From the NCBI GenBank assembly GCA_018644935.1, contig JABGPL010000012.1, positions 1 through 64,000 of the forward strand: DNA of 64,000 nucleotides, written 5' to 3'. The stretch comes from Calditrichota bacterium (GTDB lineage: Bacteria > Electryoneota > AABM5-125-24 > Hatepunaeales > Hatepunaeaceae). The notes below the pieces were generated by a model. That model was not told the DNA's origin, did not search any database, and was given only the letters and a program-made list of their open reading frames with translations. Shown here in pieces: positions 32,192 to 41,619 of the stretch. The position numbers and the translations under genes are program-made. The stretch's first letter is position 1, and every line of letters begins with the position of its first letter.

Positions 32192-35056
32192 ATGAAAATA
32201 GTTCTTCGATCAGTATTAATTGTGATTTTTTTAGTCGGGATTTCATTTGCGTTCAGCAGGTCTGATATCGAACGGGCAAATATCCCGCCGATGTCTGGAA
32301 TTGTTGAATTTGACAAAAACAATAAAGCTGGTTTTGCTGGTCCGGTTCGGGATCGAGTTGGCCCTAACGTTCTTGTTTCAGATGACGAGAACCACCGACA
32401 TCAGAACGAAACATGTGTAGCAATAAATCCGGCGGACCCGAATCACATTCTTGGCGGTTGTAACGACTATCGTGACGGAAATGTCTCATGTGGCTGGTTT
32501 GTGTCATTTGATGGTGGGGAGAATTGGGAGAATGGCTTGGTTGATGGACTGGATGTTTTCAGCCGGTCTGGTGACCCAACCCTCGTTCTCAATAGCGAAG
32601 GTCATGCGTGGTATTGCGGAATACATTACAACAGAAACGACTATGTTGGCGGTATATTTGTCAGCCATTCAGAAGATGGAGGACTGAACTGGGATGAACC
32701 TGATTGGGTTATTACTCACGAAGGAGAAGATGATCCTCCGTTTGATGATAAACCCTATTTAGGCATTGATAATACCGGAAGCGAATTTGACGGGAACCTC
32801 TATGTGTCATGGACTCGCTACGGAACCGGTCAGATATATTTTTCCGTTTCTACCGACGGCGGTGAGAATTGGGCGGAGCCATTACGATTGTGGGCAAACC
32901 GGGGGCAGGGTTCCCTACCCATCGTTGGTCCTGATGGCGAACTGTATGTTGTCTGGAAAGATTATACATGGGATCGGGTTGTCGGAAAGAAATCACTTGA
33001 CGGCGGGGAGTCATTTGGTGATGTTTTTGTAGTGGCAGAAACGGTACAGTTGCCTAATGAGCTTCCACCATCAGAATTCCGCACAAATAGCTTGCCAACT
33101 GGATGTGTTGACATCTCAGGTGGTGAAAACAACGGACGCATCTACGTTGCATGGGCAGATGAACGCTCTGGGGATGCTGATATATTAATGTGTATAAGTG
33201 ATGATGGCTCAGAAAATTGGTCGGAACCCATCCGATTGAACGATGATGAGATTGAAAATGGTATTGATCAGTTTTTCCCCTGGATGTGTTCTGACCCAAC
33301 TGATGGAAAAATCTATGCAATCTGGTATGACCGTCGCCTCGACGAAGAAAATATGATGGTTGATACATACGGCGTAATATGGAACGGGATTGATGATCTA
33401 CCCGATAATGAGCGAATCACAAGTGAAAGTTGGGATCCGGGGGTAGGGTTCAATGGTGGATTCATCGGTGATTATAGTGGCATTGCAGCACTCGAAGGAA
33501 AATCTCACCCGGCATGGTGTGACACTCGAAACGATAATCAAGATATATACTGGGCCGTTTTCGATGAAGAACCCGATAATCACTTTATCCCGATAAATGG
33601 CAACCGTGAACACAGCATGACTATTTCTGATATTTCAATAAATGGGCAAGGTCCTGAGGCTGCGGACGAACTGGCGGTGTTTGACTCAGATGGACAGGTT
33701 GTTGGCGCATTATATTTTGAGAATGGTGAACCATATGAATTCATTATCACCGGAAATTGGGCATCTGTAAGAAACATCGGGTATATGACATGGAGATTCT
33801 GGGATGACTCAGAGAATGAGGAGTTGGCAGGTGCATGGCGGATTACCGAAGGAGATTGGGTGCTGATAGATGGAGGTTCTTCGACTGTAGAGGTTGTTGT
33901 CCCGCCTCCTGATGAACAAACTATTCACTTGATTGAAAACCATTGGCATTTAATATCACTGAGTTTGCATCCGTTAACCATCAACCCCATGGATCTGTTT
34001 CGACCTCTTGAAGACTTCGTGCCGATTGTAAAGAATTCTAATGGTCAATTCCTGACATTTGAATTCGGTTTTTCAAATATGTCGCCTTTCACTCCATTAG
34101 AAGGATATCAACTTTACTCGAGAGAAGAGTTTGATTTCACTGTTACCGGATTACGACTTGACCCTCAAGCTCCAATTCCACTCAATGAGGGATGGAATAT
34201 CGTACCCTACCTGCCCGACTACGAACTCGATGCAGTAGTTGCTTTCGAGAGTATAATGGAGTGGTTGATTATTGCAAAAGATGAATTCGGACGGTTTATG
34301 ATTCCAAGGTTTGGCTTTTTTGCACTTGGCATCTTGATTTCTGGCAGAGCTTATCAGGTAAATGTTTCACAGGACTGCGAACTGATGTATCCAGAAGAAG
34401 AGGAATTTGTAAACTCATTTGTGACTGCTACCGAACCGCAGTATTACTGTTTGCCACGTAATTCCGAGCGCAACATGTCAGTGTTAATTACCGGATTCGA
34501 AAACGGTTCAACCCGTGGCGAGATAGGAGCATTTACACCATCAGGAATACTCTGTGGAGCGATAGTCGTCAATGGATCGGAACCCTACGGAATTGCAATT
34601 TGGGGAAGGGAAACGGAATATGCAGGATTTATTGGTGCTGAATCGGGAGACAAAATAGAATTCCGGTACATTAACGGTCAGAACAACCGTGAATACATAT
34701 TGATTCCCGAGAATGGCGAATCTATAATATATCAGCCGGACGGATTTTCAGCAATTAAACTTAGATCGTCCGAACCATCGGTGTTAATCCCGACCAAATC
34801 ATCGATGAGTACCGTCAGCCCGAATCCATTTAACCAAAAGGGTTCTGTTACGATATCACTTTCACGAGCAGATGACATTCGGCTTGCTCTCTATGATTTG
34901 CAGGGGAGGTCGATAACATATCTTCATTCGGGTTTTCTGAAAGCTGGATCTCATCAATTCAGAATTGATAGCCGAGATTTGGTTTCCGGGTTATATTTAA
35001 TTAGTTTGAACACTGGAGGTGAAATATTCAATCAACGGGTGGTTGTTCTTAAGTGA
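32192..35056 (+). CDS. Sialidase-like (BNR/Asp-box) T9SS cargo protein
   Basis: A 954-residue secreted protein. Signal peptide residues about 5-22. Residues about 50-450 form a six-bladed propeller with Asp boxes: SFDGGENWENG, SEDGGLNWDEP, STDGGENWAEP, SLDGGESF and SDDGSENWSEP. Catalytic sialidase residues cannot be confirmed, so enzymatic activity is open. Residues about 460-860 contain a duplicated module (EGWNIVPYLP...AKDEFGRF...F.F) framed by two NMS-type domains; the same block occurs in the protein at 50673. The last 85 residues are a T9SS sorting domain (STVSPNPFNQKGSVTISL, LYDLQGRSI, GLYLISL). It begins 20 bases after uppP and its stop overlaps the GT4 start (GTGA). Confidence 0.87.
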   Translation: MKIVLRSVLIVIFLVGISFAFSRSDIERANIPPMSGIVEFDKNNKAGFAGPVRDRVGPNVLVSDDENHRHQNETCVAINPADPNHILGGCNDYRDGNVSCGWFVSFDGGENWENGLVDGLDVFSRSGDPTLVLNSEGHAWYCGIHYNRNDYVGGIFVSHSEDGGLNWDEPDWVITHEGEDDPPFDDKPYLGIDNTGSEFDGNLYVSWTRYGTGQIYFSVSTDGGENWAEPLRLWANRGQGSLPIVGPDGELYVVWKDYTWDRVVGKKSLDGGESFGDVFVVAETVQLPNELPPSEFRTNSLPTGCVDISGGENNGRIYVAWADERSGDADILMCISDDGSENWSEPIRLNDDEIENGIDQFFPWMCSDPTDGKIYAIWYDRRLDEENMMVDTYGVIWNGIDDLPDNERITSESWDPGVGFNGGFIGDYSGIAALEGKSHPAWCDTRNDNQDIYWAVFDEEPDNHFIPINGNREHSMTISDISINGQGPEAADELAVFDSDGQVVGALYFENGEPYEFIITGNWASVRNIGYMTWRFWDDSENEELAGAWRITEGDWVLIDGGSSTVEVVVPPPDEQTIHLIENHWHLISLSLHPLTINPMDLFRPLEDFVPIVKNSNGQFLTFEFGFSNMSPFTPLEGYQLYSREEFDFTVTGLRLDPQAPIPLNEGWNIVPYLPDYELDAVVAFESIMEWLIIAKDEFGRFMIPRFGFFALGILISGRAYQVNVSQDCELMYPEEEEFVNSFVTATEPQYYCLPRNSERNMSVLITGFENGSTRGEIGAFTPSGILCGAIVVNGSEPYGIAIWGRETEYAGFIGAESGDKIEFRYINGQNNREYILIPENGESIIYQPDGFSAIKLRSSEPSVLIPTKSSMSTVSPNPFNQKGSVTISLSRADDIRLALYDLQGRSITYLHSGFLKAGSHQFRIDSRDLVSGLYLISLNTGGEIFNQRVVVLK

Positions 35057-36225
35057 CAATTGAAACTACACAGGACGATTCAACTTATAAGTCATTTTCA
35101 GGCAGACGGGTTGCTCTGGTTCATGACTGGCTTACTGGAATGCGAGGTGGGGAAATGGTGCTTGAGGAGTTATGCCACCTTTTCCCTGACGCAGATCTCT
35201 ATACTATAGTTCACCGAAAGGGCTCTGTTTCTGAACTTATAGAGAACCGTCGAATATTTGAATCGCCCATAGCTCGAATGCCAATGGGGAGGGAACATTA
35301 CAGGAAATATCTACCTCTGTTCCCCTGGGCAATAGAAAGCTTCGACTTTCGTGGTTATGAGTTGATTATCTCAACCAGCAGTTCTGTTGCCAAAGGGATT
35401 ATTCCTCCACCAGATGCATTACATGTCAGCTACCTGCATACTCCCATGAGATACATCTGGGATATGCGCAGCGACTATCTAAACTCGGAACGTGTGAATA
35501 GATTAGGACGATTTGTTGGTGGATGGTGTGCTCATTACCTGCGAAACTGGGATGTTTCCTCTTCAGCAAGGGTGGATCAATTCATCGCTAATTCAAAACA
35601 CGTTCGCAATCGCATCTGGAAGTATTATCGACGGGATTCAGTGGTTATTTATCCTCCTGTCGCAATTGAGAAGTTTACTCCGGGAACGCACCACGAAGAT
35701 TTCTACATGACTGCCTCCGCTTTGGTCCCATATAAACGAATTGATCTTGCAGTCAAAGCTTGTACAGAGATGTCAAAAAATCTTATTGTAGTGGGTAATG
35801 GTTCTGAAATCAGATATCTACAGAGCATAGCAGGCAAGACTGTTAAATTTGTCGGCGCACAATCACCTGCTCAGCTTGCAGGGCTATACAAGAAATGTCT
35901 GGCAATGATTCACCCAGGTGAAGAGGATTTCGGAATTGCCCCCGTTGAGGTTCAAGCTGCCGGGAGGCCTGTTATTGCTTACAAGCGAGGCGGAGTGCTT
36001 GAGACTGTTATCGGCGAGGGCGAAAATAGAACAGGCACATTTTTTGAAGAGCAGACCGTGGAGTCACTAATGGCGGTTCTGGATGGATTTGAGAATATCC
36101 ACTTTGATCCCGAAGTTATTCGCAGAAATGCTGTGCGGTTTCACTCAAACCGTTTCCGGCAGGAAATCGGTCAATTAATTGAAACCTGCTGGAACCAATC
36201 AGAATCTCGGAAATCCACAACCTGA
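35053..36225 (+). CDS. GT4-family glycosyltransferase
   Basis: A 390-residue cytoplasmic glycosyltransferase with the GT-B fold. VALVHDWLTGMRGGEMVLEEL is the acceptor-side start, YLHTPMRYIWDMRSDYL is typical of this WbaZ-like branch, and the donor half has ALVPYKRIDLAVKA, VKFVGAQSPAQLAGLYKKC and AMIHPGEEDFGIAPVEVQAAG with the E-x7-E motif. It probably adds a sugar to a lipid-linked glycan. The GTG start overlaps the T9SS cargo stop by four bases and its own stop overlaps the next start by one base (TGATG), so cargo, glycosyltransferase and sugar-phosphate transferase are coupled. Confidence 0.93.
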   Translation: MTIETTQDDSTYKSFSGRRVALVHDWLTGMRGGEMVLEELCHLFPDADLYTIVHRKGSVSELIENRRIFESPIARMPMGREHYRKYLPLFPWAIESFDFRGYELIISTSSSVAKGIIPPPDALHVSYLHTPMRYIWDMRSDYLNSERVNRLGRFVGGWCAHYLRNWDVSSSARVDQFIANSKHVRNRIWKYYRRDSVVIYPPVAIEKFTPGTHHEDFYMTASALVPYKRIDLAVKACTEMSKNLIVVGNGSEIRYLQSIAGKTVKFVGAQSPAQLAGLYKKCLAMIHPGEEDFGIAPVEVQAAGRPVIAYKRGGVLETVIGEGENRTGTFFEEQTVESLMAVLDGFENIHFDPEVIRRNAVRFHSNRFRQEIGQLIETCWNQSESRKSTT

Positions 36226-37625
36226 TGAAGCGACAGGGACATTTACTGCTCCAGACAGCAGCTTTAGTGGCAGATAGCTCTGCTATAATGATCGGTGCCT
36301 GGCTGGCGTATTCTGTTCGATTCAGCGAAAGCTTCACTTCCTACATTCCAATTGTTACTTCCCTCCCTTCACTGGGGTTGTATGTAAGGTTATCCCTAAT
36401 CCTCTCAGGATTAACAATCATATACCTCATATCGGGCGGCTTATACCAATTTCCACGCACTGATAGTTTATTTGATGAAGTGTTTCTGGCCCTTAAGCGC
36501 TTTATTCTCTCCATATTGATACTGCTGGCAGCACTTTTCTTTTTCAGGGACATAACTTTTTCTCGAATTACAATTACACTCCTTCTTCTGTTCAGCAGCA
36601 GTGGTTTGATTATATCTCGGTATCTCGGCAGACGTTCCAGGGAATGGTTATACAAAAGGTCCTATGCCGTTAGACGTGCAGCGATAGTCGGTCACGGAGA
36701 GCAGGTTGAGATGATTCTGGAGCATTTATCGATCAATCCAAAATTCGGAATCAATGTTGTTGGCTGCATATGCGGTACTGATGGTGAGACGAGCTCAACA
36801 CGGAAGTTAGGAGCAATTTCCGAAACCGGTGACCTAATCCGTGCGAACAAAATAGATACCTTGATTATAGCTCCTTCAGCATCTGAGCCGGATACGCTGC
36901 CAATGTTGCTAAAGGCTTGTTACGGCGTAAATGCCGATTTTCTTTACCTGCCGAACATTCAACCATCCGGTGGTAGACCACGAAAAGTTGTTGAAGTTGG
37001 GGGTGTCCCTTTATGGACACTAAAGGAAAATCCGTTTGAGGGTTGGCAGGGAATTCTAAAACGTTGTTTCGATCTTGTATTGTCATGGTTTTTCTTTTTA
37101 CTCGCATTGCCATTAATGACAATCCTGGCAATTGCCGTCAAAGTAAACAGCCGCGGTCCTTTATTATACAAACAACGTCGAGTTGGCCTTGATGGGAAAG
37201 AGTTCAACGTCCTGAAGTTTCGATCGATGGGGGCAGATGCTGAGTCAAAGACAGGTGCAGTATGGGCGACCGCAGGTGATGTCCGGGTTACTAAAGTTGG
37301 GAAAGTTTTGCGTCGCTGGAGCCTTGATGAATTACCGCAGTTCTGGAATGTGATTAGAGGTGACATGAGTTTGGTCGGTCCCCGCCCGGAGCGACCGGAA
37401 TTTGTTCGGCAATTTGAGCAGAAAATTGATGGGTATCAGGAACGACATCGGGTTAGGTCTGGTATAACAGGTTGGGCACAGGTCAACAAACTGCGCGGTG
37501 ACGTACCGATAGAGGAACGCACCAAATTTGATCGCTACTATGTTGAAAACTGGTCTCTGCTGTTTGATATCAAGATACTCGTCCTCACGGTGAAAGCAGT
37601 CCTCGTGGGCGAAAACGCTTACTGA
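36225..37625 (+). CDS. Polyprenyl-phosphate sugar-1-phosphate transferase (WbaP/WcaJ type)
   Basis: A 466-residue membrane enzyme that starts glycan synthesis by moving a sugar-1-phosphate onto undecaprenyl phosphate. Four N-terminal helices, a nucleotide-binding-like domain (AIVGHGEQVEMILEHL) and the C-terminal catalytic part with KRCFDLVLSWFFFLLALPLM, GPLLYKQRRVGLDGKEF, LKFRSM, RVTKVGKVLRRWSLDELPQF, NVIRGDMSLVGPRPE and GWAQVNKLRGD. All catalytic-domain landmarks are present. Sugar specificity cannot be read. It consumes the carrier lipid recycled by UppP three genes upstream. Confidence 0.95.
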   Translation: MKRQGHLLLQTAALVADSSAIMIGAWLAYSVRFSESFTSYIPIVTSLPSLGLYVRLSLILSGLTIIYLISGGLYQFPRTDSLFDEVFLALKRFILSILILLAALFFFRDITFSRITITLLLLFSSSGLIISRYLGRRSREWLYKRSYAVRRAAIVGHGEQVEMILEHLSINPKFGINVVGCICGTDGETSSTRKLGAISETGDLIRANKIDTLIIAPSASEPDTLPMLLKACYGVNADFLYLPNIQPSGGRPRKVVEVGGVPLWTLKENPFEGWQGILKRCFDLVLSWFFFLLALPLMTILAIAVKVNSRGPLLYKQRRVGLDGKEFNVLKFRSMGADAESKTGAVWATAGDVRVTKVGKVLRRWSLDELPQFWNVIRGDMSLVGPRPERPEFVRQFEQKIDGYQERHRVRSGITGWAQVNKLRGDVPIEERTKFDRYYVENWSLLFDIKILVLTVKAVLVGENAY

Positions 37626-37630
37626 GAACC

Positions 37631-38446
37631 ATGATGATTACTTTTAGACCGACACTCACATCGAAATTTATCCGGATTAAATCCACAATTGCAGCCGTTT
37701 TGGCCGCAGGAATATTTTTTTTACTAACACCATCCATTTTCGGGGCAACAGAAAACGAGGTTCTTCCGTTCCATAAAGGTGAACGTCTCGAGTTCAATGT
37801 CTATTTCGAGTTCATCCTCGGTGGTCACGCAAGCATGGCAATTGAGGAAACGGTGGACTTTGATGGCAACGCAGCATTTCATTTTGTTTCAAAAGCGCGT
37901 TCGGCGAAAGCTGTTGATTTCTTCTATAAAGTCCGTGACCGGGTGGAATCCTGGTGGGATGTCGACGGCCGATTTTCAAGACGGTTCAGCAAAAAACTGC
38001 GCGAAGGGAAACACAAATATGACCGCGAAGTGAACTACTTCCCTGAAAACAACTATGCAATTGCAGTTGACAGAAAAAAGAAGAATGTTCCGGACACCCT
38101 GTCTTTACAGAGCTCAGTGCAGGATGTCCTGTCTGCGTTTTACAAAACCAGAACCTACGAGTTAAAAGTCGGTGAAGTCGTCGGCATAGTCACTGAGGAT
38201 GATGGGAAAATCTACGAACTTCAGGTCCACGTGCTACGCAAGGAGCAGGTGGAGGTTGCAGCAGGGACTTTCGATTGTTTTGTCGTTGAACCTCGCTTGA
38301 AAACGTCGGGGTTGTTCAGAAAGCAGGGACAGATGGAAATCTGGTTGACTGATGACGAGAGAAAGATACCAGTACTGATGAAAAGCCGTCTGTATTTCGG
38401 ACGGGTCTGGGCGAAGCTGCAAAAATACGATTTGGGAGAAGAATGA
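37631..38446 (+). CDS. DUF3108 exported protein
   Basis: A 271-residue protein with a signal peptide (residues about 18-40, IAAVLAAGIFFLLTPSIFGA). The rest is the DUF3108 beta fold: PFHKGERLEFNVYFEFILGGHASM, SKARSAKAVDFFYKVRDRVESWW and a C-terminal EIWLTDDERKIPVLMKSR. Family members are periplasmic and their role is unknown; the fold resembles lipoprotein-carrier proteins such as LolA, which I offer as background only. It follows the sugar-phosphate transferase after five bases and overlaps the next gene by four (ATGA). Confidence 0.88.
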   Translation: MMITFRPTLTSKFIRIKSTIAAVLAAGIFFLLTPSIFGATENEVLPFHKGERLEFNVYFEFILGGHASMAIEETVDFDGNAAFHFVSKARSAKAVDFFYKVRDRVESWWDVDGRFSRRFSKKLREGKHKYDREVNYFPENNYAIAVDRKKKNVPDTLSLQSSVQDVLSAFYKTRTYELKVGEVVGIVTEDDGKIYELQVHVLRKEQVEVAAGTFDCFVVEPRLKTSGLFRKQGQMEIWLTDDERKIPVLMKSRLYFGRVWAKLQKYDLGEE

Positions 38447-39408
38447 GTAAATCAGAACGCAAGCCATATTCTGAAGCTGACTTGAGCAAAGTAAAAACCT
38501 TCCCGATGGAAGAGCTCAGCCGGATTGTTGAGACAGATTTCTTCGCCAAACCTATGCCGGTTGGTGGTTCACTTACAGATTTTGTCGAATCTCTACCGAA
38601 GATACTTGCTGCCAAAAAGCTCGTTGAGTTTGCAAAGATAGTAGCCGAAGCGAAACGCAACTCCAAAGCCATCATCGTCATGTACGGTGGTCATGTCATC
38701 AAGACCGGGCTTGGCCCGTTACTGATCGACTGGATGAAACGGGGAATTATTACAGCGATAGGTACCCACGGCGCAGGGGTAATCCACGACACAGAAATTG
38801 CACTGTTCGGACGCACCTCAGAAGATGTCGCAGAAGGCCTAGCTGACGGCAGCTTCGGCATGAGCCGGGACACAGCCGACTTCATCAATAAAGCCATTTC
38901 CCACCCTGATCACCGCGATCTCGGCTATGGTGAGTCACTTGGCAAACAGCTTGTGGACGTAAAAGCCCCCTGCCACGACCTCTCACTCGTTTACAACGCC
39001 TATGACCTGCAAGTACCCCTGACTGTGCATGTCGCGCTCGGCACAGACATAATCCACCAGCACCCGACAGCGGACGGCGAGGCCATTGGCCGCACATCAT
39101 TACGCGACTTCCGCATCCTGGCACACGAAGTAGGAAAGCTAAGTGAAGGCGGAGTAGTAATGAACCTCGGCAGTGCTGTAATAATGCCCGAAGTATTCCT
39201 GAAGGCCCTGTCCGTAGCGCGCAACCTCGGACATGACGCACACAAATTCACCACCGCCAATTTCGACATGATCACCCACTATCGCCCCACCCAAAACGTC
39301 CTGACTCGGCCAACCCTGACCGGCGGCAAAAAGTTCAACTTCACCGGGCATCACGAGATTATGATCCCGTTGCTGCATGCGTTGGTTTTGGGAGAGTTAT
39401 CGGGATAA
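38443..39408 (+). CDS. Deoxyhypusine-synthase-like protein of unknown function
   Basis: A 321-residue cytoplasmic protein. MYGGHVIKTGLGPLLIDWM and IGTHGAGVIHDTEIALFGRTSEDV resemble the NAD-binding and active-site region of the deoxyhypusine-synthase-like superfamily, and GTDIIHQHPTADG may be the substrate part. Bacteria lack hypusine, so the reaction is probably another NAD-linked transfer; homospermidine or deoxyhypusine-like chemistry is only a guess. The start overlaps the DUF3108 stop by four bases. From about 38800 the codons change to strongly C-ending ones (for example AACCTCGGACATGACGC), unlike neighbouring genes. It ends the coupled run; the 250 bases after it hold no recognisable feature. 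Confidence 0.6.
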   Translation: MSKSERKPYSEADLSKVKTFPMEELSRIVETDFFAKPMPVGGSLTDFVESLPKILAAKKLVEFAKIVAEAKRNSKAIIVMYGGHVIKTGLGPLLIDWMKRGIITAIGTHGAGVIHDTEIALFGRTSEDVAEGLADGSFGMSRDTADFINKAISHPDHRDLGYGESLGKQLVDVKAPCHDLSLVYNAYDLQVPLTVHVALGTDIIHQHPTADGEAIGRTSLRDFRILAHEVGKLSEGGVVMNLGSAVIMPEVFLKALSVARNLGHDAHKFTTANFDMITHYRPTQNVLTRPTLTGGKKFNFTGHHEIMIPLLHALVLGELSG

Positions 39409-39658
39409 GGCTCACAGGAAAGTATCGCCTGGGGTCCCCGTCTTTTAAAGGTCTGATTCCTGAAGTATGAGAAACTTACAAAAGTGCAATTTGGGACAGG
39501 CATAACAAAAATATTCCCATATATACAGTGGGTGACATTTGCACATCTCGCCGTTGAAGGAAAGTAGTCCCCTCACACTCAAACTGATTTACCCTTGCCA
39601 TCCTCAGATTGTTTCATTACTTTGAAACATCCGTTTACACCACCTAAAAAGAGGCACC

Positions 39659-40975
39659 ATGTCCCAGACCAAATGCCAAACTTTTGTCGTTGCATTAGTA
39701 ATTGTTTTCATTGCAGCTTTTGCCCACGCGGGTGATATTCCCAGGATCAGCGATTTGAGCATTACCACTTTTGCTCCCTGGTCAAAACCGATTGAGGATT
39801 ACCGGACGTTTGCAGAAACATGTTCGGACGGGGAGAGATCGTTAGGTGATATTTACTTTAAATCGATTCACGATTTAGCTCCGTTTGAGGATAAAATGTG
39901 GTTTGGTTATGGTGATGCTAATAATAACCTCGCCTCTGCGATGATGGGGTATGGCTACCGGGGGATTGAGTTTCGTTATTTCGATTCACCCGATAATCCA
40001 CTTCCACACACGACACTTGAGTCCGGAGAGGAACATATAGACCACTTTCGAATCCTTGACGGGGTGTTGTGGGCACCTGGACTCGATGGGAATAATAAGG
40101 ACGATGTGTCAGCACAACCGGGAATAAGGGGCAATGTTTACCGGCTCGAAGACGAACAATGGCTGAAGTTCCGCGAGATCAACGGTGGTGTTCACGTTCA
40201 CGATATTGCCATCTGGAAAAAAGGTGTTTTCGTTGTCGGTTCGGGCACTTATGACCTGACGGAATGGGGAGAAGGCAATATATACCGCTACTTGTGGAAA
40301 TCAACCACTAACGGAAAATCCTTCAATACAGTACGCCGGATTGTACATCCTGTGCTGGGCGGAGTTGGGGATACACGCTGGCTTCGGTTGCTATCTCTTG
40401 AGAACGTGCTTTACATTTTTGGCTATTACAGCATTTTCGAGGAGGAGAAAATCTTTCCGACTCATGCACGTTACGAGGGAACCGATGTCATCCCATTGGA
40501 CGAAGAGAATCCGGACGAATTGATGAACATATTCTGCCGCGGCACGGAGCCTTTGCCTGATGGAACTGGTTTAATGTGGGGGATAGTTGACTCGCAGGAT
40601 GACGGACCGGGTATGAAGTGGGGCAGTGAAGCGCGCAAAAAAGCCGGGCAAAAAGCCCTTTGGCACCTCGACATAAACGGCAAGCCAACTCAACTGAAAG
40701 CACTGGATGGCAAGAACATAATCGACATCTATCACAGCCCCGAAACTGAAGAACTAATATACCTCCTGCGCACCGACGACGAAGAGACCACCCCCCCAGC
40801 CTACACAGCTACAATCCTGGTTGCATCTCGTGACAACCCCGGCAAAGTAAAAGAACTTCTGACTTTTACCTCAGAAGTAAAACAGATTTCGATTGCTTAC
40901 TGGAAGGGAGCTATGTTTTTGGGAATGGATGATTGTGGGGTTTGGAAGGGGGAGTCAGAAAGTACAGTCAGATGA
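39659..40975 (+). CDS. Exported protein of unknown function, propeller-like
   Basis: A 438-residue protein with a clear signal peptide (FVVALVIVFIAAFAHA-GD). The body has repeated short strands with Trp and Gly, such as KMWFGYGDANNN, VLWAPGLDGNN, GVFVVGSGTYDL and NVLYIFGYYSI, spaced like blades of a propeller. I recognise no family and no catalytic motif. It lacks a T9SS domain and has no lipobox, so it is probably periplasmic or released. It stands alone, with AGAGGCACC before the ATG. Confidence 0.75.
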   Translation: MSQTKCQTFVVALVIVFIAAFAHAGDIPRISDLSITTFAPWSKPIEDYRTFAETCSDGERSLGDIYFKSIHDLAPFEDKMWFGYGDANNNLASAMMGYGYRGIEFRYFDSPDNPLPHTTLESGEEHIDHFRILDGVLWAPGLDGNNKDDVSAQPGIRGNVYRLEDEQWLKFREINGGVHVHDIAIWKKGVFVVGSGTYDLTEWGEGNIYRYLWKSTTNGKSFNTVRRIVHPVLGGVGDTRWLRLLSLENVLYIFGYYSIFEEEKIFPTHARYEGTDVIPLDEENPDELMNIFCRGTEPLPDGTGLMWGIVDSQDDGPGMKWGSEARKKAGQKALWHLDINGKPTQLKALDGKNIIDIYHSPETEELIYLLRTDDEETTPPAYTATILVASRDNPGKVKELLTFTSEVKQISIAYWKGAMFLGMDDCGVWKGESESTVR

Positions 40976-41619
40976 CGTTGCTTTTTTCGATCAGGCATAG
41001 CAGAACAGCCTTTCAATCGTTCACGACCTGAGTGGATTTGCCCGTTCAGGTATCATTAGAGGCTCAAAAAACAGTTTGTCCCTATTTATGTAATCCCTAT
41101 TTTTTTATTTTTCAAAGCACAGGGCGTTGGGCGTATAATACAATCGAACTGGAAAATGCCATTAACAAGAACTTCAGTTTAGTAATCGGTCGAGCGGCAG
41201 CACTATCTTTTGTAGTCGAGACAGTTGTTTTAGCTCTTTCCCTGATATGGGAAGTACTGTCTCAGGCTGAATTTGCTATAAATCTTGAGGTCATTACCAG
41301 CCTCCTGATAGCTATCAGCGTGGTGATTATGATGGCTTGTTTCTATGATAGTACACGAGAACAATTGATTATTCTCGTATTTGTGTAGACACAAATAAAG
41401 ATAAATTTTTGATATTAAGTGATGAAACCTAGAGCAGTACTTTGCTGGATAATAATAGGAAAATAAAATACTTATTTACTATGTTAATCAAATCATTTGC
41501 AATTTGAAAGATGAAAGCCTGAATTAAATAAATCCCGGATGTCTTAATTCAAACATGAATGCATTTGTTAAACATCCAAGGGACTCTTAAGTTAAAAAGA
41601 AAAACTGGGAAATGGAAAA
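40976..41619. other. Long intergenic region with a doubtful small membrane ORF
   Basis: The only coding candidate is a frame at 41032-41388. The part from 41389 to 41619 is AT-rich with nothing definite. Confidence 0.5.
41032..41388 (+). CDS. Doubtful small two-helix membrane protein
   Basis: A 118-codon frame beginning with GTG and lacking a convincing ribosome-binding site. The second half encodes two membrane helices (AALSFVVETVVLALSLIWEV and LEVITSLLIAISVVIMMACF), which is more than expected by chance in a random frame, but the first 30 residues look non-coding. The true start may be further in. It could be a degraded gene. No family is recognised. Confidence 0.3.
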   Translation: MDLPVQVSLEAQKTVCPYLCNPYFFIFQSTGRWAYNTIELENAINKNFSLVIGRAAALSFVVETVVLALSLIWEVLSQAEFAINLEVITSLLIAISVVIMMACFYDSTREQLIILVFV

